A stretch of DNA of 64,000 nt from contig CP014761.1 of NCBI GenBank assembly GCA_001647635.1, forward strand, positions 1 through 64,000, read 5' to 3'. Shown one piece after another: positions 1 through 7,786 of this stretch. Source of the DNA: Leifsonia xyli. GTDB taxonomy: Bacteria > Actinomycetota > Actinomycetes > Actinomycetales > Microbacteriaceae. The notes beneath the pieces are model-generated. The model did not search any database, was not told the DNA's origin, and saw only the letters and a program-made list of their open reading frames with translations. Made by a program: the position numbers and the translations under genes. Position 1 is the first letter of the stretch, and every line of letters begins with the position of its first letter.

Positions 1-154
1 GCCGCGCCTGCTCGACGGCCGCCCCGTCCCGGCCGGCCCGGACGGCCGACCCGACTTCACCGCGCTCGCACCGACGGACCGCCTGGCATGGCCGACCTTC
101 GTGGACGGAACCCCCGTCCCGGCCGCCCCGGACGGCTCCCCGCTCTACCGCTGA
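1..154 (+). CDS. C-terminal end of an unidentified protein (partial)
   Basis: Only the last 50 codons lie in the window, read from base 2 to the TGA at 152-154. The visible part is rich in Pro, Gly and Asp and has two near-identical 11-residue copies of DGxPVPAxPDG, at visible residues 5-15 and 35-45, so the protein probably ends in a short repeat. No catalytic motif is visible and I do not recognise the family. The frame is open and uses typical high-GC codons, which is why I accept it as coding. Confidence 0.55.
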   Translation, partial: PRLLDGRPVPAGPDGRPDFTALAPTDRLAWPTFVDGTPVPAAPDGSPLYR

Positions 155-185
155 GCGCACAGCGCTCGCGGTCGAAGCCAGGCAC

Positions 186-227
186 AAAAAAGGCCCTCTG
201 ATCAGAGAATCCCTGATCAGAGGGCCT
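186..227 (-). terminator. Rho-independent terminator of the initiator tRNA
   Basis: A perfect 15-bp inverted repeat (arms 191-205 and 213-227, 7-nt loop) is followed on the minus strand by a run of U (A-run at 186-191 on the plus strand). It lies just past the 3' end of the minus-strand tRNA and would end that transcript. It may also stop transcription of the plus-strand gene ending at 154. Confidence 0.85.
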
Positions 228-231
228 TCGG

Positions 232-304
232 TTGCGGGGACAGGATTTGAACCTGCGACCTCTGGGTTATGAGCCCAGCGAGCTACCGAGCTGCTCCACC
301 CGCG
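232..304 (-). tRNA. Initiator tRNA-fMet (CAU)
   Basis: The minus strand folds as a tRNA with anticodon CAU. It has the three G-C pairs at the base of the anticodon stem, a C1-A72 mismatch and the AGCTCGGTAGCTCG D-arm typical of bacterial initiator tRNA. CCA is not encoded. The 5' acceptor strand reads CGCGGG then U8, one G fewer than usual, so one acceptor pair is missing. This is probably a lost base in a G run of the sequence, as seen in other genes here. Confidence 0.93.
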
Positions 305-316
305 GCACAAGATGAA

Positions 317-346
317 ACACTAGCACGGCTTTCGAGGCGCGTGAAA
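317..346 (-). promoter_or_regulatory. Likely promoter of the initiator tRNA
   Basis: On the minus strand a TTTCAC box (341-346) and a TAGTGT box (317-322) are 18 bp apart, and the second box ends about 12 bp before the tRNA 5' end. This is a plausible sigma-70-type promoter for a stable RNA. It rests only on box matching and position. Confidence 0.45.
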
Positions 347-422
347 TCGCGAACACCGCCCGGCGCGTCCTCTCGTGTGGACCGGTCGTCCTACTAGAGT
401 CGTGTCCAGAAAAGGGGATGCG

Positions 423-1500
423 ATGGCGAGTGCCGTGACGAAGTTCCGGGTGGTGGTGGTCGAGGACGACCCGGACGTGGCCTTCTTCATGAAGACCGTG
501 CTGGAGAAGCGCGCGGACGCGGTGGCGATCGCCGTCACCGATCCGTCCATCGCCCTCGGGACGATCGACGAATTCGAGCCCGACCTCGTCATCACCGACA
601 TCGAGATGCCCGGCATCTCGGGACTCGACCTCCTCAAGGAGCTGCGCAGCCAGCATCCGGGCCTGCCCGTGGTCGTGATGACCGCCCACGTCTCGGTCGA
701 CTACGCCGTCTCCGCGCTGCGCGCCCAGGCGGACGAGTTCCTGACGAAGCCCGTCGCCTCCGCCGAGCTGGTGTCGATCGTCACCGCCTCGCCGCCGAAG
801 GACGTGTCAAGCGCGCCGCGCAGCGTCAGCAGGTCGTGCTGGCCATCGGCGCGCATCCCGACGACGTCGAGATCGGGGTCGGTGGCATCCTCGCGGCCCA
901 CCGCGACGCCGGCAACCAGGTCGTCATCCTCACGATGTCACGCGGAGCCCGTGGCGGGGATGCGGACGACCGCCAGCACGAGTCCCTCGCTTCGGCCGAG
1001 CTCCTGGGCGCCCGGCTGTTTCTCGAGGACCTCGAGGACACTCAGATCTCCGCCGCCGACCCGACCGTCGGCATCATCGAGCGCGTCGTCGCGGAGGTGC
1101 AGCCGGACATCGTCTACACCCACTCGTCGCACGACCGGCACCAGGACCACCGTGCTGTCCACGCCGCCACGAATGTCGCGACCGCAGCGTTCGCACGGTC
1201 TGCTGCTACCAGAGCCCGTCCGCCACGATCGACTTCCGGCCGACCCGGTTCGTCCCGATCGACGGTTTCACCGAGACGAAGCTGCGGCTCATCGACTGCT
1301 TCCGCTCGCAGACCGAGCTGCGCGCCTACCTCGAGCCGGACTTCGTGCTCGCCACCGCACGCTACTGGTCGCGCTTCGGCGGCGGCAAGAACTGCGAGCC
1401 CCTGGAGGTGATGCGCGACACCGCGGACATCTCGGTGCCCGCCTCCTCGCTCGAGAACTCCGCCCGCTACCCGTCCCGACTGAACAGGACAGCCGAATGA
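423..1500 (+). CDS. Receiver domain fused to PIG-L (LmbE-like) deacetylase; two apparent frameshifts
   Basis: Reconstructed as one protein of about 359 residues. The ATG at 423 follows AAAAGGGG. Residues 1-121 form a CheY-like receiver: acidic pair ED15-16, phosphoacceptor D59 in VITDIEMPG, and K109. A basic linker with a VKRAAQRQQVV stretch leads into a PIG-L fold starting at AIGAHPDDVEIG (zinc motif AHPDD at about 144-148) and a later HxxH-like DRHQDHR motif. PIG-L enzymes are zinc amidases that remove acetyl from GlcNAc-type amines. As printed the frame slips near 787 and near 1183. Adding one base at each place restores one open frame with no start or RBS for a separate second gene, so I read it as a true fusion with sequencing deletions. 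It is first of a coupled operon, and its stop overlaps the next ATG. Confidence 0.75.
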
Positions 1501-2510
1501 CCGACACCGAACGAATCCGCGTCCTGGTCACGGGCGCCGGCGGCCCCGCCGGCGTCGCGGTGATCCGCTCCCTGCTGGCGCGGGACGACGTGGATGTGTT
1601 CGCCGCCGACATGGACGGCTGGGCCAGCGGCCTCTACCTCGTCGCCGCCGACCGCCGACGGATCGTGCCGCCCGGACGCTCCGACGGGTTCGTGGATGCG
1701 CTCATCGGCATGAGCCGCGAGGACGGCATCGACGTGCTGTTCTCCACGGTCGACGTCGAGCTGCCCGGCCTCGCCGCGCGACGCGACGAGCTGGAGGCCG
1801 TCGGGACGAAGCTCGCCGCGCCGACCCTCGACACCCTTGTCACCTGCCTCGACAAGTTCGCGCTGGTCCAGCGGGTCGCGGGCAAGGCGCGCATCCCTGA
1901 GACCCGGCTGCTGAACCCGGAAGGCGTGGCCGCGGACTGGACGTTCCCGGTCATCGTGAAGCCCCGCTCCGGCGCCGGTTCGCGCGGTGTGCGCCTCATT
2001 CCGGATCGCGCCGCCCTCGAGGCGCTCGGCACCGACGAGAGCATCATCATCCAGGAGAACCTGCCGGGTGAGGAGTTCTCGGTGGACGTGCTCGCCGGCC
2101 TCGACGGCGAGGTGATCGCCGCCGTGCCGCGCTCGCGCGAGCGGGTCGACTCCGGCGTCTCGATCGCGGGCCGCACCGTCCGCCGGCCTGAGCTCTCGGA
2201 CACGGCCGCAGCCGTCGCGCGGGCGATCGGGCTCACCGGCGTCGCCAACGTGCAGCTGCGCTACAGCACCGAGGGCGTGCCCGCGCTGCTGGAGGTCAAC
2301 CCGCGCTTTCCCGGCGCCATGCCGCTGACGATCGCGTCGGGGGTCGACATGCCGTCGCTCCTGCTCGACCTGGTGCTGGGCCGCCCGGTGTCGTCCGCGG
2401 TCGACTTCGAGGAGCTCGCCAACGTGCGCTTCCTGGAGGACGTGTTCCTGCGTCCCGCCGACGTGCTGGTCTCCGAGAACGCCGCGCACACGGAGGGACC
2501 CGAGGAGTGA
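1497..2510 (+). CDS. ATP-grasp ligase of the carbamoyl-phosphate-synthase-like type
   Basis: 337 residues, with the ATG overlapping the stop of the deacetylase (ATGA). The N-terminal Rossmann-like part has VLVTGAGGPAGVAVIRSL. The central ATP-grasp fold shows FPVIVKPRSGAGSRGV (ATP-binding lysine and Gly-rich loop), the hinge IIIQENLPGEEFSVDV and the metal-binding LLEVNPRFPGAMPLT near residue 275. Such enzymes join a carboxylate to an amine or thiol through an acyl-phosphate. The substrate cannot be read from sequence. Its position between a PIG-L deacetylase and a PHP hydrolase suggests it conjugates a small amino compound that the neighbours expose or cleave, but this is inference. Confidence 0.85.
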   Translation: MTDTERIRVLVTGAGGPAGVAVIRSLLARDDVDVFAADMDGWASGLYLVAADRRRIVPPGRSDGFVDALIGMSREDGIDVLFSTVDVELPGLAARRDELEAVGTKLAAPTLDTLVTCLDKFALVQRVAGKARIPETRLLNPEGVAADWTFPVIVKPRSGAGSRGVRLIPDRAALEALGTDESIIIQENLPGEEFSVDVLAGLDGEVIAAVPRSRERVDSGVSIAGRTVRRPELSDTAAAVARAIGLTGVANVQLRYSTEGVPALLEVNPRFPGAMPLTIASGVDMPSLLLDLVLGRPVSSAVDFEELANVRFLEDVFLRPADVLVSENAAHTEGPEE

Positions 2511-3295
2511 GCGGGACCGAGGCCGACCGCCTTCCCGCCCTGCTGCTGGGCGACTTCCACGTCCACTCGACGTTCTCGGACGACGCGCAGAGCACACTCG
2601 CCGAGAACATCGCGGCCGCCTCGGCGGCGGGTCTCCGCACGGTGCGGCTCACCGACCACGTGCGCGCCTCGACGACCTACGTTCCCGAGTTCCTCGCCGC
2701 CGTCGCCGCCGAGCGCGTGCCCGACGGGCTGACCGTCCTCACCGGAGTGGAGGCGAAGCTGCTGGACGCGTCCGGCGCCGTCGACACGCCCGCCGACCTG
2801 GTCGTCGGCCCGGGGGGAGTGGACGCGGTCGTCATCGGCGACCACCAGTTCCCCGGCACCGACGGGCCGTGGTCGCCGCGAGCGACCCGCGAGAAGCTCG
2901 ACGCGGGCCTTTCGGAGGACGACGTGCTCGACCTCCTCATCGAGGCGAGCATCCGGGCGATGGAGCGGACCCGGAACGCCCAGCTGGCGCACTGGTTCTC
3001 GATCCTCCCCAAGATCGGGCTGGACGAGGCGCAGCTCGGCCCGGAGCGCCTGCTCGCCTGGGCCGAGGCCGCCGCCGCCACCGGCACGATCGTCGAGGTC
3101 AACGAGAAGTGGGCGTGCCCGGGGCCTGCGGCTATCGCAGCACTGCTGGACGCCGGTGCGCGTATCGTTGCCTCCACCGACAGCCACGTGGCGTCCGACG
3201 TCGGACGCTACGAGCGCGTCCCCGCCCTGTTGGAGGCGGCGGCCGCGCAGGTGGGCGCCGAACGGCGTCCCACGCAGCAGGAGGGAGCACGATGA
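2507..3295 (+). CDS. PHP-domain metal-dependent hydrolase or phosphatase
   Basis: 262 residues; the GTG start overlaps the previous stop (GTGA). It has the PHP metal ligands in order: HVH at 18-20 in GDFHVHSTFSDD, TDH at 49-51, a GVEAKL glutamate, a mid-protein AHWF histidine, and the C-terminal STDSH. Length fits single-domain PHP hydrolases such as histidinol-phosphatase (HisK type) or small phosphoesterases. A conserved HisK role is unlikely because a separate IMPase-type histidinol-phosphatase is encoded at 45.5-46.3 kb and this gene sits in a signalling/modification operon. Cytosolic; substrate unknown. Confidence 0.82.
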   Translation: MSGTEADRLPALLLGDFHVHSTFSDDAQSTLAENIAAASAAGLRTVRLTDHVRASTTYVPEFLAAVAAERVPDGLTVLTGVEAKLLDASGAVDTPADLVVGPGGVDAVVIGDHQFPGTDGPWSPRATREKLDAGLSEDDVLDLLIEASIRAMERTRNAQLAHWFSILPKIGLDEAQLGPERLLAWAEAAAATGTIVEVNEKWACPGPAAIAALLDAGARIVASTDSHVASDVGRYERVPALLEAAAAQVGAERRPTQQEGAR

Positions 3296-3450
3296 GTCCC
3301 GTCGAACCGTCGTCCGAGCTGCGCGAGCGCATCCAGGACGAGCTGGAGCGCAATCGGCGCTGGGAGTTCCGCCTGCCGCTGTACGCCGGGATCGCGGTGC
3401 TGGTGTGCGCGGCGATCATCGTGGTGCGGGTGGTGTTCCTCCATGTCTGA
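3292..3450 (+). CDS. Small single-pass membrane protein of the operon
   Basis: 52 residues, ATG overlapping the PHP stop (ATGA) with GGAG upstream at 3281-3286. The first 27 residues are charged and probably helical (SELRERIQDELERNRRW). The rest is one long hydrophobic segment (about 31-51) ending in FLHV. No known family recognised. Coupled translation on both sides shows it is a real member of the operon. It may tether a partner to the membrane or modulate the kinase encoded two genes later. Confidence 0.72.
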   Translation: MSPVEPSSELRERIQDELERNRRWEFRLPLYAGIAVLVCAAIIVVRVVFLHV

Positions 3451-3844
3451 CGCCGACGCCCGCGCCAAGCGCGTCGTGATCGCGGACGACGACGACGACA
3501 TCCGCGGGCTCATGACCATCGCCGCCACGCGCGCCGGCGTCGAGATCGTGGCCGCCGTGGACAACGGCCGCGCGGCGCTCGACGCGGTGCGTGCGGGGGA
3601 TGTGGACCTCGCCGTCCTCGACATCTCGATGCCCGGCCTCAACGGGGTGGAGGTGGCGGAGGCCATCCGCTCGGACGAGTTGACGCGGTCCACGCTGATC
3701 CTCATGGTGTCCGCCTCGGTGCAGCTGCTGACCGACCACGGCGTGGTGGCCGACCGCTCCGACAGCTTCATCGTGAAGCCGTTCAGCCCGCGCGTGCTGT
3801 CGGCCCGCATCCGCGAGATGCTCGAGCTGGAGGAGCCCGCATGA
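3443..3844 (+). CDS. Stand-alone response regulator receiver
   Basis: 133 residues, starting inside the end of the small membrane gene (8-nt overlap). A single CheY-like domain: acidic pocket DDDDD at 15-19, phosphoacceptor D60 in LAVLDISMPG, switch Ser in MVSAS (88-92) and K112 in IVKPFSP. No output domain follows, so it acts by protein contact or as a phospho-shuttle. Its gene overlaps that of the histidine kinase, its probable phosphodonor. The other receiver of the operon is fused to the deacetylase, so a phospho-shuttle or competition between the two receivers is possible. Confidence 0.9.
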   Translation: MSDADARAKRVVIADDDDDIRGLMTIAATRAGVEIVAAVDNGRAALDAVRAGDVDLAVLDISMPGLNGVEVAEAIRSDELTRSTLILMVSASVQLLTDHGVVADRSDSFIVKPFSPRVLSARIREMLELEEPA

Positions 3845-5619
3845 CCATCGACCGCTGGCTGAGTCGCATCCCCATCGACTCGCCGTCGGCGTTCATGAAG
3901 CAGGTGCCGACGATCGCCGGCTTCGCGATCGCGGCGATCATCGCCCTGATCCCGAACGGCGTGCCCGTGACGAACGTGCCGCTGTTCTGGGGCGGGATGG
4001 GGCTCGTCGCCATCGCGTCCGTCCTTGCTGCGGTCGTGCCGTGGCGCCGGTTCCACAGCGAGTGGACCGTCGTGGTGCCGGTGCTGTCGCTGCTCGCGGT
4101 CGCCCTGCTGAGACTGGGGACGGGCTCGTCCGTCTCCCCGTTCGCGGTGCTCACCCTGCTGCCCTTCGTCTGGATCGCGACCGAGGAGGGGAGGGTCAAC
4201 ATCCTCATCGCGGCGGTCGGCACGTTCATCGTGCTGTTCGCTCCGCTGGTGATCGATGGCGGTGCGCGCACGCCGGGCGATGTCGTCCGCGCCTTCTTCT
4301 CCCCGCTGATCTACCTCATCGTCGCGATCGTCATCAACGAGATCGCGCACCGGATGCGGCTCCAGGTGAAGGCCGCGCACGAGTCGGCGGAGCAGCAGCA
4401 GGCGCTCCTGGCGCAGGCGGTCGTAGCGCAGGACGAGTTGGTGCTGAACGAGGCGCGCCTCAAGACCGCGAACCGACTCATCCAGAGCATCTGGAACGCC
4501 GTCACCGAGCAGTCCGTCATCGGCACCGACCTCGACGGCCTCATCGACGTGTGGAACCCGGGCGCCGAGAAGATGCTCGGCCTGACCGAGAAGCAGGTGC
4601 TCGACGGCAAGCACCACGTCATCGACTTCCACCTGCACGAGGAGCTGGAGCAGCGCCTCCAGGAGATGGACGCGCGGTTCACGACCGTGTCGAGCATCGA
4701 CGACTTCTCCGCGCTGGTGGACACGGTGCGTGCCGGATCGGCGGACGTGCGCGACTGGACGTACGTGCGTCCCGACGGCAAGCGCGTCGCCGTGCAGGTC
4801 GCCGCGACGCCGCGCCTGGACGAGAACGGGCACCGCGTCGGCTTCATCTTCGTGGCCACCGACATGACCCAGGCGCGCGAGTTCGCCCGGCTGAAGGACG
4901 AGTTCGTCGGGCTGATCTCGCACGAGCTGCGCACACCGCTCAGCTCGATCCTCGGCTATCTGGAGCTCATGCGCGACGACGACGAGTCGCCGCTCTCGGA
5001 GGAGCAGCTTCAGTACCTCGGCGTCGCGGAACGCAACGCGCACCGTCTGCTGCGCCTGGTCGGAGACCTGCTCTTCACGGCCCAGGTGGAGTCGGGGCGC
5101 TTCCCGCTGGAGATCAAGGACGTCGACCTCGGCGGCGTCGTGTCGACCTCCGTCGAGTCGTCGGCTCCGGTGGCCGCAAACGCGGGCGTCACCCTGGTGA
5201 GCGAGGTCCCGGATCGGCCGGTGGAGGTGCGGGGCGACCCGGTGCGACTCGGGCAAGCGGTCGACAACCTCGTCTCCAACGCGCTCAAGTTCACACCACG
5301 CGGCGGAACGGTCACCGTGGCGCTGCGGCCGGACGGCGAGCAGGCCGTGATCGCCGTGACCGACACCGGCATCGGCATCCCGGCGGTGGAGCTCAGCCAG
5401 CTCTCGCAGCGCTTCTTCCGCGCCTCGACGGCCACCCGCAACGCGGTGCCGGGCGTCGGGCTGGGCCTGACCATCACCAAGGCGATCGTCACCGCCCACG
5501 GCGGCCGGCTCGACATCGCCAGCGAGGAGGGCGTCGGCACCTCGATCAGCATCGTGCTGCCGGTGGAGACGCCGCAGCCGGTGACCGAGGCGATCCCGCG
5601 GGCCGAGGTGACGAAGTGA
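3841..5619 (+). CDS. Membrane PAS-domain sensor histidine kinase
   Basis: 592 residues, ATGA overlap with the receiver gene. About five hydrophobic segments between residues 22 and 170 form an N-terminal membrane sensor region, then a coiled-coil-like stretch (about 170-205) and a PAS domain (about 212-345). The HisKA dimerisation helix has FVGLISHELRTPLSSILGY with phosphoacceptor H361. The ATPase domain shows the N box DNLVSNALKF (N476, N480), G1 DTGIGIP at 508 and G2 GVGLGL near 538. Autophosphorylation at H361 would feed the adjacent receiver and possibly the receiver-deacetylase. No DNA-binding regulator is encoded nearby, so output is likely post-translational. Confidence 0.93.
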   Translation: MTIDRWLSRIPIDSPSAFMKQVPTIAGFAIAAIIALIPNGVPVTNVPLFWGGMGLVAIASVLAAVVPWRRFHSEWTVVVPVLSLLAVALLRLGTGSSVSPFAVLTLLPFVWIATEEGRVNILIAAVGTFIVLFAPLVIDGGARTPGDVVRAFFSPLIYLIVAIVINEIAHRMRLQVKAAHESAEQQQALLAQAVVAQDELVLNEARLKTANRLIQSIWNAVTEQSVIGTDLDGLIDVWNPGAEKMLGLTEKQVLDGKHHVIDFHLHEELEQRLQEMDARFTTVSSIDDFSALVDTVRAGSADVRDWTYVRPDGKRVAVQVAATPRLDENGHRVGFIFVATDMTQAREFARLKDEFVGLISHELRTPLSSILGYLELMRDDDESPLSEEQLQYLGVAERNAHRLLRLVGDLLFTAQVESGRFPLEIKDVDLGGVVSTSVESSAPVAANAGVTLVSEVPDRPVEVRGDPVRLGQAVDNLVSNALKFTPRGGTVTVALRPDGEQAVIAVTDTGIGIPAVELSQLSQRFFRASTATRNAVPGVGLGLTITKAIVTAHGGRLDIASEEGVGTSISIVLPVETPQPVTEAIPRAEVTK

Positions 5620-6455
5620 GCGACGACCGTCCGGCCGAGCTGACGATCGACGACCGGACGATCGCCGTAGCGGTGGTGCAGTTCGCGCCGGGGGAGGACC
5701 GCGTCCACAACCGGGATGTGGTGTCCGGGCTGATCGCGGTCGCGGCGTCGCGCGGCGCGCGGCTGGTGGTGCTGCCCGAGTACTCCTCCTACTTCGTCGA
5801 CCCGCTGGGGGCGTCCTTCGCCCGCAACGCCGAGACACTCGACGGCGACTTCGTCGGCGCGCTGGCCGCGGCGGCGCGCGAGCACGACCTGTGGGTCGTG
5901 GCGGGCCTGGTCGAGAAGACCGACGTGCCCCACAAGTTCTCCAACACCCTGGTCGCGGTCGATCCCGCTGGGGATGTGGTGGCGACCTACCGCAAGCAGC
6001 ACCTCTACGACGCGTTCGGCGCGCAGGAGTCGGAGTGGGTCGTCCCGGGCGACCTGGACGCGCCCCAGACCTTCGCGGTCGACGGGATCGTGGTCGGGCT
6101 CCAGACCTGCTACGACCTGCGGTTCCCCGAGGTCACGCGGCGCCTGGCGGACGCAGGGGCGGAGCTCGTCGCGGTCCCCGCCGAGTGGGTCCGCGGACCG
6201 CTGAAGGAGCACCACTGGACGACCCTCCTCGCCGCCCGCGCCATCGAGAATACGCTCTACGTCGCAGCGGCCGACCATCCGCCCGCGATCGGCGTCGGCG
6301 CGAGCGCCGTCATCGACCCGATGGGCGTGACGATCGCGGGCTTGGGCGAGACCACAGGCGTCGCCGTCGCCGAGGTGTCGTCCGCGCGGGTGCGCGAGGT
6401 GCGCGAGCGCAACCCCGCCCTGAGGCTCCGCCGGTACGGCGTCACGCCGCTCTGA
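5616..6455 (+). CDS. Carbon-nitrogen hydrolase (nitrilase superfamily amidase)
   Basis: 279 residues; the GTG start overlaps the kinase stop (GTGA). The nitrilase Glu-Lys-Cys triad is visible: Glu in VVLPEYSSYF, Lys in ATYRKQHLYDAF and Cys in LQTCYDLRFPE. Family members hydrolyse amides (omega-amidase, deaminated glutathione amidase, carbamoylases). The R-F-P-E and D-A-F-G-A-Q-E-S context resembles the Nit2 or deaminated-glutathione-amidase-like branch, but the substrate is not certain. It ends the coupled operon and its last 14 nt overlap the convergent aminotransferase gene. Confidence 0.85.
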   Translation: MSDDRPAELTIDDRTIAVAVVQFAPGEDRVHNRDVVSGLIAVAASRGARLVVLPEYSSYFVDPLGASFARNAETLDGDFVGALAAAAREHDLWVVAGLVEKTDVPHKFSNTLVAVDPAGDVVATYRKQHLYDAFGAQESEWVVPGDLDAPQTFAVDGIVVGLQTCYDLRFPEVTRRLADAGAELVAVPAEWVRGPLKEHHWTTLLAARAIENTLYVAAADHPPAIGVGASAVIDPMGVTIAGLGETTGVAVAEVSSARVREVRERNPALRLRRYGVTPL

Positions 6456-7641
6456 TCGCCGCCAACCGCCGCGCGGCCTCCTCCAGCACCTCCGTGCGCT
6501 TGCAGAACGCGAAGCGGACGAGGGATGCGGTGCGCGCCGCGTACTCGTCGCGCGCGAACGCGCCGAGCGGGACGGCGACCACGCCGGCCAGCTCCGGCAG
6601 CGCGCGGCACAGCTCCACCGCGTCCGGGAACCCGAGCGGCGCCGCATCCGCCACGACGAAGTAGGTGCCGTCGGAGGGGAAGACTCCGAATCCGGCGGCG
6701 CGCAGCCCGTCGGAGAGCAGGTCTCGCTTGTGCGCGAGCGCGGCCGCGATCCCGGAGAAGTAGGAGTCCGGCAGCCGCAGACCGGCCGCGATCGCCGGCT
6801 GGAAAGGGGCGCCGTTCACGAACGTGAGGAACTGCTTGACCGCCAGCACCGCGGTCACGAGCTCGGGAGGCGCGGTCAGCCAGCCGACCTTCCATCCGGT
6901 GGTGTTGAACGTCTTTCCACCGGACGAGATCGCGATCGTCCGCTCGCGGGCGCCGGGGAGGCTCTCGATCGGGATGTGCTCGGGGCCGAAGGTCAGGTGC
7001 TCGTACACCGAGTCGGTGACGATGATCGCGTCGTGCCGCTCGGCCAGCTCCACGACCGCAGTGAGCGTCTCGCGGTCGAGCACCGATCCGGTGGGGTTGT
7101 GCGGGGTGTTGACCAGGATGACGCGCGTCCGGTCGGTGACGATCGCGCGGAGGCGGTCGAGGTCCGGCCGGAACGCCGGCGGCTCCAGCGGGACCGTGCG
7201 GTGCACGCCGCCCGCCAGCGCGATGACCGCGCCGTACTCGTCGTAGTACGGCTCGAACGTGACGACCTCGTCCCCCGGCTCGACCAGGGCGAGCAGGGAG
7301 GCGGCGATCGCCTCGGTCGCACCCGCCGTGATCAGCACTTCGCGGTCGGGGTCCACTTCGAGCCCGTAGAACCGCCGCTGGTGCTCGGCCACCGCCAGCC
7401 GGAGATCGGGGATGCCGATGCCCGGCGGGTACTGGTTCTCGCCGTCCCGGATGGCCGCGACGGCCGCCTCCAGCACCTCGGAGGGGCCGTCCTCGTCGGG
7501 GAAGCCCTGGCCGAGGTTGATCGCGCCGGTCCGCACCGCCAGGGCGCTCATCTCGGCGAAGATCGTCGGCCGCACCGTGCCGTCCGCGCCGAGCAGTCCC
7601 GCGCCACGCGCCGCGCGCGTCCAGCCTCCCGAAATCGTCAT
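6442..7641 (-). CDS. PLP-dependent aminotransferase, class I/II (DapC/kynurenine aminotransferase-like)
   Basis: 399 residues, start ATG at 7641. Fold-type I motifs: INLGQGFPD near residue 41, substrate/PLP residues NPTG at 182-185, D210 and Y213, and Schiff-base lysine K243 in SSGGKTFNTTGWKVGW. The pattern matches the family that contains N-succinyldiaminopimelate aminotransferase of actinobacteria and methionine/kynurenine aminotransferases. I cannot choose among these from sequence. It is transcribed toward, and overlaps by 14 nt, the carbon-nitrogen hydrolase; omega-amidases and glutamine-type transaminases are often paired, so a shared substrate is possible. Confidence 0.85.
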   Translation of the reverse strand: MTISGGWTRAARGAGLLGADGTVRPTIFAEMSALAVRTGAINLGQGFPDEDGPSEVLEAAVAAIRDGENQYPPGIGIPDLRLAVAEHQRRFYGLEVDPDREVLITAGATEAIAASLLALVEPGDEVVTFEPYYDEYGAVIALAGGVHRTVPLEPPAFRPDLDRLRAIVTDRTRVILVNTPHNPTGSVLDRETLTAVVELAERHDAIIVTDSVYEHLTFGPEHIPIESLPGARERTIAISSGGKTFNTTGWKVGWLTAPPELVTAVLAVKQFLTFVNGAPFQPAIAAGLRLPDSYFSGIAAALAHKRDLLSDGLRAAGFGVFPSDGTYFVVADAAPLGFPDAVELCRALPELAGVVAVPLGAFARDEYAARTASLVRFAFCKRTEVLEEAARRLAAIRAA

Positions 7642-7786
7642 ACGGACACGCTACGGCCTTACTCGCATCGGACCCATCGGATACGTTGTGGAGAGTCATC
7701 GACTTGCAGAAGGTCGTCCACAGCATCGGCAAATAGAACGCTCAGGTTGGCATCCCAAGCTGTTCGTGCTTGGAAGGAGCAACACC

